Positions 47,703-55,863 of a stretch of 64,000 nucleotides of DNA are shown piece after piece (position 1 is the first letter of the stretch; every line of letters begins with the position of its first letter). The notes beneath the pieces were generated by a model. That model was given only the letters and a program-made list of their open reading frames with translations, was not told where the DNA came from and made no database searches. This stretch comes from Roseiarcus sp963816065 (lineage in GTDB: Bacteria > Pseudomonadota > Alphaproteobacteria > Rhizobiales > Beijerinckiaceae): positions 3,396 through 67,395 of the forward strand of contig CAWFJG010000025.1 in assembly GCA_963816065.1 (NCBI GenBank), in the 5' to 3' direction. The position numbers and the translations under genes are program-made.

Positions 47703-48948
47703 TCATTTGCTCGGTACGGTTATGAAAATCGCCGGGCGGCTCTTCTGATAGGCGTAGTGCGCGGCGATGCCCTCGATGTCGGCGTCGGTGAGAATGGCCG
47801 CCATCGCGTCCATCTCAGGGCTCCTGCGATCGCCCTTCCGATAGGCCTTGAGGACATTTTCGAGATAGTCGAGCCGCTGGCCAGCGAGGGCTGGCACATC
47901 AGGACGCGCGCTGTTGCCGTTCACGCCGTGGCAGCGGTCGCATTTGTCGGCCCACTCGACGGGACTCAGCGGCTTTGGGACATTGACCGGCTTCGGAGCC
48001 TGCGCAGCGAAATAGGCGGCGAAGTTCGCCATTTCGACATCGTCGAGCTTCTTCGCCTTCGGGCCCATGGTGTCGTCGTCGCGCGTTCCATCCTTATAGG
48101 CGCGAAGCGCCTTGATCATGTAAGCCGCGTCCTGGCCCGCCAGACTCGGCGTCGCCGCGCTCGAGGAGACGCCGGTTTCGCCGTGACACTTGGCGCAAGC
48201 GGCGAGCGCATCTTTGGCGATCGGCGCTACCGGCGGGCTTGGCGTCTGCGCGCGCGTCAGAATTCTCGTTCTGCAGGGCGTAATATAGGGCGATGCGCTT
48301 GAGATCCTGATCGCTGAGGGGGTCCAGCGCCTTCTTCATGTCGGCGTTCTTGTCGTCGACTGGCCGGTCGCCTTGCTTATAGGCCTGCATGGTTTCGAAC
48401 AGATATTTCGGATTGATTCCGATCAGGCTCGGCACGCCTTCCTTGTGGCTGACCCCATTGTCGCCATGGCATCTCGCACAGGGCGTCGAAGCCGCTTTGC
48501 CGGCGGCGACCGGGTCGTCGTAGGCCGGCGGCGGGCCATCAGGCGCCGGCCCCGGATCGAGGCTTGCGTAATAGGCGGCCACCTTCGCCAGCGCTTGCTC
48601 GCTGAAGAATTTCATCAGGTTCATATTGTGGACCGGGTCGCCGCCCCCTGGCCGGTCGCCCACCTGAAAAGCCCTCAGTTGGCGATAGACGTAAGACGGA
48701 CGTTGCCCGGCGAGATCGGGGATGCCGGGCGTGGCGCTGATTCCCGCAGGACCATGACACTTCGAGCAGGTCGTATCGGCGAGTTCCTTGCCGTCCCGGA
48801 TGTCGTCGCTGGTGGCATAAAGCGGACGCGTTTCATCGCCCGGCGCGAGCGGGGTCTGGGCGGAGGCGCCCGAAAGCGAGAGCACGAAGCCGGCGCCGAA
48901 GACCGCGAAAAAGCGCAGCGCGCTTTGAACGAAGGCCATTCCATACAT
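47703..48948 (-). CDS. four-domain periplasmic cytochrome c (four CxxCH), one frameshift
   Basis: ATG 48948 (or 48939) opens a signal peptide (FFAVFGAGFVLSLSGASAQ). Four class-I cytochrome domains of about 90 residues follow, each with one CxxCH: CSKCHGPAGISATPGIPDLAGQ, CARCHGDNGVSHKEGVPSL, CAKCHGETGVSSSAATPSLAGQ and CDRCHGVNGNSARPDVPALAGQ (motifs given in part). The third motif lies just after a one-base shift near 48230. Domains 1-2 and 3-4 resemble two fused cytochrome c4 units. It is a likely periplasmic shuttle between the outer-membrane conduit and the membrane cytochrome. All four haem motifs are kept despite the break. Confidence 0.8.
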
Positions 48949-49074
48949 CCGCAAAAATCTAGCCTTGCAACGACGAACGCCGAGACGCCTGCTTCAGGAT
49001 TGATGTCCTGCGCATGGTCGATGTCAAACGCGTTCGGATTGCGGCGTCCCACACGCTCGCGACCGTCCGCCACA

Positions 49075-49302
49075 TCAAGACTGCCCAGTCTTGTGCGTCG
49101 AAGGCTCGGTCGGCTTCGGCGGAGGATGGGGGGTCGGACAGGCGCGGAAGTAATTCTCGTATTGCCAGTCGCATGTCACCGTCTTAGGCCGCGACAGAAA
49201 ATTCGAGTAGTCGGGACTGCCGAATTGCACGGTCGCCGAGGACTCGCCGGCCATTGCAACCAGAAGCGCCGCGGCGGCGCCGAACGCCAGAGCTAGCCTC
49301 AT
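49075..49302 (-). CDS. small secreted protein of unknown function in the pio-like cluster
   Basis: A 75-residue protein from ATG 49302 with a signal peptide (MRLALAFGAAAALLVAMAGESSA). The mature 50 residues (VQFGSPDYSNFLSRPKTVTC, two Cys, many aromatic and Pro residues, His/Pro-rich end) match no family I know. It sits between the porin (82 bases upstream) and the four-haem cytochrome on the same strand. The two Cys could form a disulfide. A small accessory subunit of the conduit is possible. Confidence 0.6.
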   Translation of the reverse strand: MRLALAFGAAAALLVAMAGESSATVQFGSPDYSNFLSRPKTVTCDWQYENYFRACPTPHPPPKPTEPSTHKTGQS

Positions 49303-49384
49303 CGTTCGTCCCTGCTCCCGTTGTTCCGCACGTCTTGACATGCCGCTTTGACCGGCCATCGGAGTCCCGCCTTCCCCGCCGCGT

Positions 49385-52030
49385 TCACCACTTGACCAAC
49401 AGGCTCGCCATGATCGCCTGTGCGGTATAGTTCGGATTGTCGCCCGCCAAGAAGATCATGTCCTTGAACGCCACGGTGCTCGCGTTCAGCGCCGAGTACA
49501 TGTAGGGGGTCATGCCCGTCGTCTGCCAGTTCGTCACATTGTTGCGCTCGAACATGTACTTGAGCTGCAGATAAACCTCGGCCTTGCCGAACTGGCTGAG
49601 GAAGGTCGGGTCCACCTTGTAGGTGACCGCCACATCAGCATGGGCAAAAGTCGTGTTCGTGTCCGGATAGGCCGGATTGCCCGCGCTCGCGACACCGCAG
49701 GATATCCCGGTCGAATTGATCGCAAGACAGCCCTGCTCAGGTCCCGTCAACCAGGCGCCCTGGGCGAGTTCGTAGGTTCCGCTCACCTTGAGCGACAGGC
49801 GATCCGGGATGAGTTGAAAGGTCGAGCCGAGCATCCAGGTGTTGACGTTCTCGCTCATCCGGCTGTTGTACAGGGTCATCGAACTCACCGCCGTGCTGGA
49901 GGTCGACGTGCCGGTCATCGTCTGCAGAATGTTCTCGATACTATAGGCGCCGGTGAACGAAACGTTCGGGTTGAATGCCCAGTCGACCTCAATGCCGGCG
50001 TCGCGGTGGTTGTCGGTGTTCAGGCCGAGCCCGTTGCTGGTCGAATAGAGAGCCAGGTCGCCCGGGTAACTGTCATATCGCCAGCCGAAATTTGGCGTTA
50101 CGGTCAGGCCGGAGATCGGCGTCGTGATGTCGAAATAGAGGGTGCCGGCGTTGCGGTTCCGATTGGCAAGGTCGAAATCCCGGAGATAGGGATTCTCGAC
50201 CATGCCCGTGGCCGTCGACGGCACGCCAGCCGACATCACGTTGCCGACGAACTGCTGCCAGTTGTAATTTTCGTAACTCCGCCAGGACAGCATCTCGTTG
50301 AAACGGACGGCGAGCCAGTCGGTCGGATGGCCGGTAGCGAAGAACTTAGCCTGGAATTCATTGGTCTGGTTGGCCGCGGTCTGGGAATAGTCATACTGCT
50401 CCCAGCCGATGCTGCCGCCCATCGTGGCCCAGCTTGCCGGATTCCATGTCAGCTGCTCGGACGCGTCCTGCTTGGTATAGGACTGGAACAGGGTGGTGTG
50501 CGGGGCGTAGCTGCCGCCGCCGACGCTGCTCGGGCTGGATGATGCGATCGCCGAGTCGTTGACGATCCAGTTGGCCAGCGTCAGCGCCGGCGTATTATTC
50601 TGATCGGAATAGTACCGGTACGTCAGCTTGTTCTGCAGGTTCGGCAGGAGCTGGGTGGTGATGACGTTGTTGGACAAAAACGTTTCGACCTGCCCGTTCA
50701 GGCTCGAGCGCTGCAAGGGCGACAGATACTGGCCGGTCGCGATGGTCCCGTTCGATTTCAGCGTCAAGGGGTAGAAGCCGGTCACGCCCGCGCCGTTGAT
50801 CGTCATGGGGATGAAGGACTGGTTCTGCGTCATGTCATTGAAGCTGAACGTCCCCATGTAGCGGTTGCGAACGAACCCGGGGAGATCGACGCCGACCTGC
50901 GCCGTGACCATGTTGGAGGCGTTGTTCGGCTCGGTTCCCGCGGAGCCCATGCCGTAACAATTGGGCTTGGTGCCGGCGTTGGCGACCGGGCAGTTCGGCA
51001 CGCCGCTGACCGGGCTGCCGGGACCGCCGAACGGGTTCATCGCACTGAACGAATTGTACTCGTCGGTGTAGATCGACGCTGCGTACTTCACCGAGCCGTT
51101 CCATTTCATGCCCCAGGGCGAAGTCCCGTAATATTCGCCGGAGATGAAGGCGTTCTGGGTATAGTCGTCGACCGGCATCGGCACCGCCGCCATCGGCGTC
51201 GTGGTGCTCGAGCTGAACAGCATGCCCTCTTCCTGCACGCCGTAGCGATGCTCGTTGGTGTAGCCGGCCTGGAAGTCCCAGGCCGGCGTCGGCGTCCAGC
51301 GATAGTCCACTTGGCCGGCGTCGCGCTGGATGCCGAGATTGATCTGATGGACGTTTTCCTGAACCGTCGTCTGCACGGGCGTCACGCCGGGCTTGCAGGC
51401 GAGCGTCCCGGTCTGGCCCGGTAGGTAGCAGCCGAACGGCTGCTTGGTGGCGGACGAGGCCGTCTGACCCGGATACCAGTTCAGCACCGGAACGGTCGAA
51501 TTGGCGCCGGCGCCGGTCGCAAACGATCCGCCGTTGAAGATCCCTCTGTAGAGCTGCTGAACGGCGGTCGGCGGCATCCACAGGTTCCCGGAGCCCACAC
51601 CGTAGTAGGGCGTCAAGGCCGTGTTGCTGCGCAGGTCCGGTACGGAATAATAGCCAAAGGTCAGATATTGCTGGCCCGGTTGGTTGAGATCAACCTCGTA
51701 GGCCTGATTGTTGGTGCCGACGTTCTGACCGAGCGCCTCGAATGTATATTTGTAGTCATACCCCTGGGCGCCGAGGTCGAAGAAATTGAGGAAAACCGGG
51801 TTGGTCAGCGTGCCGAATTGGTTGAACTTCGCGGCGCTGTTGTTCGGCGTCGCGCCGGGCTTTTCAATGAAGGCCTGGCCGCCGAATTCGGCGGAGGCGT
51901 GGCTCATCGTCCAACCCGTGGGACTCAAGGCGGGGAGGACCGGGAGATCGTCGGCGCGGGCTGCGGAATTGACCGCCATGCCAGCCGCTACCGCCGTCCC
52001 AGCTAGAAACAGTTGTCGCAAAGTTCTCAT
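49385..52030 (-). CDS. pioB: outer-membrane beta-barrel porin of the MtrB/PioB family
   Basis: Intact 881-residue protein from ATG 52030. Signal peptide MRTLRQLFLAGTAVAAGMAV ends near ARA before DDLPVLP. The body alternates short polar/aromatic strands (for example DYRWTPTPAWDFQAGYTNEH, KLTYRYYSDQNNTPALTLAN) and the last residue is an aromatic (SLLVKW), as needed for barrel insertion. Size and layout fit the MtrB/PioB decahaem-associated barrels, which hold an MtrA/PioA cytochrome inside and let electrons cross the outer membrane. It follows the decahaem gene by 103 bases. No CxxC near the mature N-terminus is seen, unlike Shewanella MtrB. Confidence 0.88.
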   Translation of the reverse strand: MRTLRQLFLAGTAVAAGMAVNSAARADDLPVLPALSPTGWTMSHASAEFGGQAFIEKPGATPNNSAAKFNQFGTLTNPVFLNFFDLGAQGYDYKYTFEALGQNVGTNNQAYEVDLNQPGQQYLTFGYYSVPDLRSNTALTPYYGVGSGNLWMPPTAVQQLYRGIFNGGSFATGAGANSTVPVLNWYPGQTASSATKQPFGCYLPGQTGTLACKPGVTPVQTTVQENVHQINLGIQRDAGQVDYRWTPTPAWDFQAGYTNEHRYGVQEEGMLFSSSTTTPMAAVPMPVDDYTQNAFISGEYYGTSPWGMKWNGSVKYAASIYTDEYNSFSAMNPFGGPGSPVSGVPNCPVANAGTKPNCYGMGSAGTEPNNASNMVTAQVGVDLPGFVRNRYMGTFSFNDMTQNQSFIPMTINGAGVTGFYPLTLKSNGTIATGQYLSPLQRSSLNGQVETFLSNNVITTQLLPNLQNKLTYRYYSDQNNTPALTLANWIVNDSAIASSSPSSVGGGSYAPHTTLFQSYTKQDASEQLTWNPASWATMGGSIGWEQYDYSQTAANQTNEFQAKFFATGHPTDWLAVRFNEMLSWRSYENYNWQQFVGNVMSAGVPSTATGMVENPYLRDFDLANRNRNAGTLYFDITTPISGLTVTPNFGWRYDSYPGDLALYSTSNGLGLNTDNHRDAGIEVDWAFNPNVSFTGAYSIENILQTMTGTSTSSTAVSSMTLYNSRMSENVNTWMLGSTFQLIPDRLSLKVSGTYELAQGAWLTGPEQGCLAINSTGISCGVASAGNPAYPDTNTTFAHADVAVTYKVDPTFLSQFGKAEVYLQLKYMFERNNVTNWQTTGMTPYMYSALNASTVAFKDMIFLAGDNPNYTAQAIMASLLVKW

Positions 52031-52133
52031 TTTGCCCTGCCCTCGCCCACAAAGCGTTCCCCCTCGGGTGTCGCAGTGCCGGCGGCCTCATTGAGTTCTT
52101 ACATTACCATTCGCGACCGTAACGCCTGACTGA

Positions 52134-53833
52134 TCATCTCTGGAACAACTCGCCAGCCGGAGAATTCGAGCCGTGTATGAAGGTATGGCAGTTCTGGCAC
52201 GACCGGTTGATCGACTGGACCGTCATCGGGTTGCCGGGATTTCCGTGACCAGGCCCCATGTGGCACATCTGGCAGAGGCGAGGACGCTGCTGGTTCAGCA
52301 TGTACTCGTACACGGACCCGTGCGGGTTGTGGCAATTGAGGCAGTTTTCGCGGACCGGCTCATGCTCCCAAAGGAACGGGCCTCGCTTGTCCGCATGGCA
52401 CTTGTAGCAAGTCTCGTTGACCGACGCTTCGACAAGCATCTTGTCCGTCGCGCTGCCATGCGGGTTGTGACAAGAGGAGCAGACGATCGACCCGTTCATC
52501 AGCGGCATGTGCGAAGAGTTGACCATCTTCGCGCGGACGTCCTTGTGGCACTGGAAGCAGACCTCGGGCTCGGTGCTCTTGAGAAGCTGGAACTTGACTG
52601 ACACCTTTTCCATGATCTGGTGGCAGTTGGTGCAGGCGAGGTCCGCGAGTCTGATGGACGCTGCCGTCCCAATAGGTCCGCTGGCCGCGCTCGTGGCAGC
52701 TCAGGCAGATGGCGTTCCGCTCCGCGACCGGGCGCGGCGAGTCCTTGCCGAACGAGATGATGTCACCTGGCGCGCCGCTGTCATCCGCCTTGGTCTTGGC
52801 GTGCTTCGACCCGGGGCCATGGCAGCTCTCGCAGCCTTGCTTCTCCTGCAAGTCGCGCGGATGGTGCAGGAAGATCTCGCCATGCAGCGTCTGCTCGAAG
52901 CTGCCGTACTGGCTGCGGTGGCACTTCAGGCAGACCTGGTTTCCGACATAGGTCGCTGGCCCCGTGTCGGTCGCCGCGTCCGGCTTCTGCGATTTCGTCG
53001 CCTCGGAGGAGGCGGCTGCGAGCACGATCGGCTTCGCCTCGCTCTTGCCTTCAGCAAAGTTCGACAGCGTCGAGTAGTCGTCCTTGGCGGAGGCCATTGA
53101 CGCCGCACTGGCGTGGATCGCGTCGGCTGGCCGGGTTTGCGCGGGCGCGGCCGCGTCGGCGGCCTTCGTCGAGCCGTGCAGCCCCGCGTGAATGGCGTCG
53201 TCGGGGGCGGAACCCCGAGAGGTCGTCGAACCGCGCACTCGCGCGTGAACGGCGTCATCCGGGGCAGGGCCCTGGGACATCGACGATGCGCGCAGGCGGG
53301 CATGAACGGCGTCGTCGGGCGCGGAACCCTGAGGCGAAGCCGAGGAGTCGGGGCCTTGGACGAAGGCCTTCAGCACGGAATAGGCGTCCGCCGGCGACGC
53401 GGCGGCCGCGGCATGGATCGCATCGTCGGGCGCGGCCGCCTGCGGCGGCAGCGGAACGGTCCCTGACAAGTCGGCGACCCGAACGAAGTCGTGCAGCACG
53501 GCGTAGGGATCGCGTCCCTGCGCGCGCTTGGCCACGGGCGCCGTCTCCGCGCCCGGCGAGACCGTGAGAGCGATGGACACCACGCGCTGCGTCTGCACGA
53601 AGTCCTGCAGCGCCGTGAAAACCTCCGAACTGGCGCGGACGGGAAGATCTTAGAGTCGGCTCGGCGAGGACGGGCTGGCCAAGCACGAACGCCGTGGCAA
53701 TCACGAGCCGCGCGGCGAGCGCCAACGTGGGGACGGTCTTGGCTGCGGCGGCGCGGCGAACGCGGCTGGAGAACTTTCGGCTCGATGGCGGGAATGGGAG
53801 GAGGTCCAGCGCTTTTCGAAATTTCCCACTCAT
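52134..53833 (-). CDS. pioA: decahaem cytochrome c, MtrA/PioA-like, with repeat-rich N-terminus; two frameshifts
   Basis: From ATG 53833 a long N-terminal region with a signal anchor (VPTLALAARLVIATAFVLGQ) leads, after a break near 53640, into EVFTALQDFVQTQRVVSIAL. A low-complexity region with repeats of APDDAIHA/APDDAVHA and DPYAVLHDF/DAYSVLKAF/DDYSTLSNF follows. Then come ten CxxCH motifs: CLKCH, CESCH, CLSCH, CTNCH, CFQCH, CSSCH, CYKCH, CLNCH, CQMCH and CQNCH. A second one-base shift lies near 52660, between motifs 3 and 4. Ten haems is the MtrA/PioA number; the added N-terminus agrees with PioA rather than MtrA. Every haem motif survives, so the breaks may be sequencing errors. Confidence 0.83.
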
Positions 53834-54443
53834 CCCCGCCTCGTCATTCTCGCGCCGCCGACTGCACTCGCCTGTTGGAATCGGCTTGGCCTTTTCGATG
53901 GAGGTTAACGCCTTTCAAGCGTCGAACAATGCTTAAGCCGGCCGAAGTTGCACTTTGATTCAGACCGTCACATTTTAGCCACAGCTGCAGGCCGAAATGT
54001 TGGCGAAATCTTGCCGAGGGCGAAACTCCCCGCAAGGCGATTTCTCAACAGAAATCAGCGGCAAAACAGCGCAGGTCTAGACATGCCAATAGATCGCATG
54101 ACCATAATTATGCGTTTCGGGCAACACAGTGTTGCCAAATGTATGACAATCGAGGGGGCGGCAGGCGCAATCTCCGCGTGTGCCTCCGCTTAACATATTC
54201 AAACCCTTGCACGATTGGCCCCGTGGCGGAGCGCTCCGATGACGACGCGATTTCGTATCCACTCATACCGCGCGATTTCCGTATTACGAAAGAATTGAGT
54301 CAATCTGCCGAGCGGGTCTTGGCGGACGCCTGTCCCTTCGCTGGGGCCGTTGGCCGCCCGGCGCAGATTGATTGCGGGACGCGGCAGGGTGCTCTAACAG
54401 CGTCCGACGCCCTGACCGAAACACCCTCCCGAAAGGTCGATGG
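53834..54443. promoter_or_regulatory. 610-base divergent regulatory region between pioA-like and ccmI
   Basis: No gene is supported. The stretch is clearly AT-richer than its neighbours. It holds a perfect 17-bp palindrome (54120-54136) and a CATAATTATG palindrome (54103-54112) just before it, both about 290-330 bases from each start. I looked for a FixK/FNR TTGAT-N4-ATCAA box, because FixK controls pio in Rhodopseudomonas, and found no full match. Confidence 0.5.
54120..54136. promoter_or_regulatory. perfect 17-bp palindrome, candidate operator
   Basis: GGCAACAC (54120-54127), central A, GTGTTGCC (54129-54136). A perfect 8+8 dyad of this size in an intergenic region is typical of a dimeric transcription-factor site. 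It could control the cytochrome run on the minus strand, ccmI on the plus strand, or both. Confidence 0.5.
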
Positions 54444-55844
54444 ATGATTTGGATCGCCTTGGCCGCCATGACCGCGGCCGCCGTCGGGATCGCGCTATGG
54501 CCGGTCGTGTCCGGCCGCCGGCGCACCGGCAATTCGCCGAGCGAGGTCGCCTTCTATCGTTCGCAATTGGCGGAGATCGACCGTGATGTCGAGCGCGGTC
54601 AATTGCTTCCTTCGGAAGCCGCCGCGGCCCGCGCCGAAACGGCGCGCCGCCTCATCGCGGCGGGCGCGGTCGAAGCTCGGCCTGCGGTCGGCGGCCGCCG
54701 GGGCCGGTTGGTCGCAGCGGCTCTCGGCGCGCTCGTGGTTCCAGTCGTCGCCGTCGGCCTCTATCTCCAGTTCGGCTCGCCGAACCTTCCCGACGCTCCG
54801 CTCGCCTCGCGCACGCCCGATTCGAACGCTGAGGACGATATCGAGGCGGCGATCACGCATGTCGAGACGGAAGCAGCCGCTTCGCCCGACAACCTGAAGG
54901 CCTGGTCGGCGCTCGCGCCGGTCTATATGCGCCTCGGCCGCTACGGCGACGCGGTCAACGCGTGGAAGCAGGTGCTGCGTCTCAAAGGCGAGGACGCGGA
55001 GGCGCGCGCCGCGCTCGGCGAGGCCCAGGTGGCGGCGGCCGGCGGACTTGTGACCGCCGAAGCCCGCGCTTCGATCGACAAGGCCCTTGTCGAGTCGCCG
55101 GGACTGCCGATGGCGCGCTTCTATCTTGGCCTCGCTGCCGAGCAGGAGGGCGACAAGCCAAAGGCGATCGGCATCTATCGATCGGTGCTCGACCAGGTCG
55201 CCGACCATCCGTACTGGCAGGAGGTGGTGCAAGGGAAGCTCGCGGCGCTCACGGGCGAGCCTGGGCCGAGTCCGCAGGCGCCCGCGTCCAACGAGGCGAG
55301 CGTCGCCCCTCCGGCGGCCGACGGCTCGGCCGGCGCCGGCGCCCCCGCAGGCGGCCAGCAGGACATGATCCGCGGCATGGTCGCGCGGCTCGCCGAGCGG
55401 TTGGCGCAGAAAGGCGGCAGCGCCGAAGAGTGGAGCCGCCTCGTGCGCTCCTATTCCGTGCTCAACGAGCCGGACAAGGCGCGGGACGCGCTCGCGTCGG
55501 CGCGCAAGGCGTTGGCCGGCGATCCGAACGCCCTCGCTTCGCTCGACGGAGCGGCGAAGGACGCCCCCGCCGACAGCGCCGCAGCCGGCGCTGCCACGTC
55601 CGCGCCTGAAGGCGGCCAGCAAGACTTGATTCGCGGCATGGTGGCGCGGCTCGCCGGCCGGTTGTCGCAGAATGGCGGCAACGCGGAGGACTGGACCCGG
55701 TTGGTGCGCTCCTATTCCGTGCTCAACGAACCGGATAAGGCCAAGGACGCGCTCGCGTCCGCCCGCAAGGCGCTGGCCGGGGACGCCAGCGCCACGGCGT
55801 CGCTCGAATCCCTGGCAAAGCAACTGAACGTCGGAACCCAATGA
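54444..55844 (+). CDS. ccmI: cytochrome c biogenesis protein CcmI with duplicated C-terminal module
   Basis: A 466-residue protein from ATG 54444 behind GAAAGG. MIWIALAAMTAAAVGIALWP is TM1; the cytoplasmic loop FYRSQLAEIDRDVERGQLLP is diagnostic of CcmI/CycH. TM2 (VAAALGALVVPVVAVGLYLQ) leads to a periplasmic TPR domain (NLKAWSALAPVYMRLGRYGD). The C-terminus contains two near-identical modules GGQQDMIRGMVARLAERL/GGQQDLIRGMVARLAGRL spaced by 87 residues. CcmI holds apocytochrome c for haem ligation with CcmF. It is divergent from the multihaem cytochrome genes and 19 bases ahead of ccmF. Confidence 0.9.
   Translation: MIWIALAAMTAAAVGIALWPVVSGRRRTGNSPSEVAFYRSQLAEIDRDVERGQLLPSEAAAARAETARRLIAAGAVEARPAVGGRRGRLVAAALGALVVPVVAVGLYLQFGSPNLPDAPLASRTPDSNAEDDIEAAITHVETEAAASPDNLKAWSALAPVYMRLGRYGDAVNAWKQVLRLKGEDAEARAALGEAQVAAAGGLVTAEARASIDKALVESPGLPMARFYLGLAAEQEGDKPKAIGIYRSVLDQVADHPYWQEVVQGKLAALTGEPGPSPQAPASNEASVAPPAADGSAGAGAPAGGQQDMIRGMVARLAERLAQKGGSAEEWSRLVRSYSVLNEPDKARDALASARKALAGDPNALASLDGAAKDAPADSAAAGAATSAPEGGQQDLIRGMVARLAGRLSQNGGNAEDWTRLVRSYSVLNEPDKAKDALASARKALAGDASATASLESLAKQLNVGTQ
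55350..55811 (+). repeat. tandem duplication inside ccmI, 261-base period
   Basis: The segment beginning GGCGGCCAGCAGGAC at 55350 is repeated from 55611 with clear similarity over about 200 bases, both in the same frame. Each copy encodes the block from GGQQD to ASARKALAGD, including the identical SYSVLNEPDKA. The copies differ at many third positions, so the duplication is not recent. Confidence 0.8.
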
Positions 55845-55863
55845 ACGCGCTCGGAGCCAACCC

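Noticed and set aside
53834..54443. FixK/FNR box upstream of the decahaem gene
   Set aside because: TTGATTCAGACCGTCA at about 53956 keeps only the left half-site; the right half does not match.
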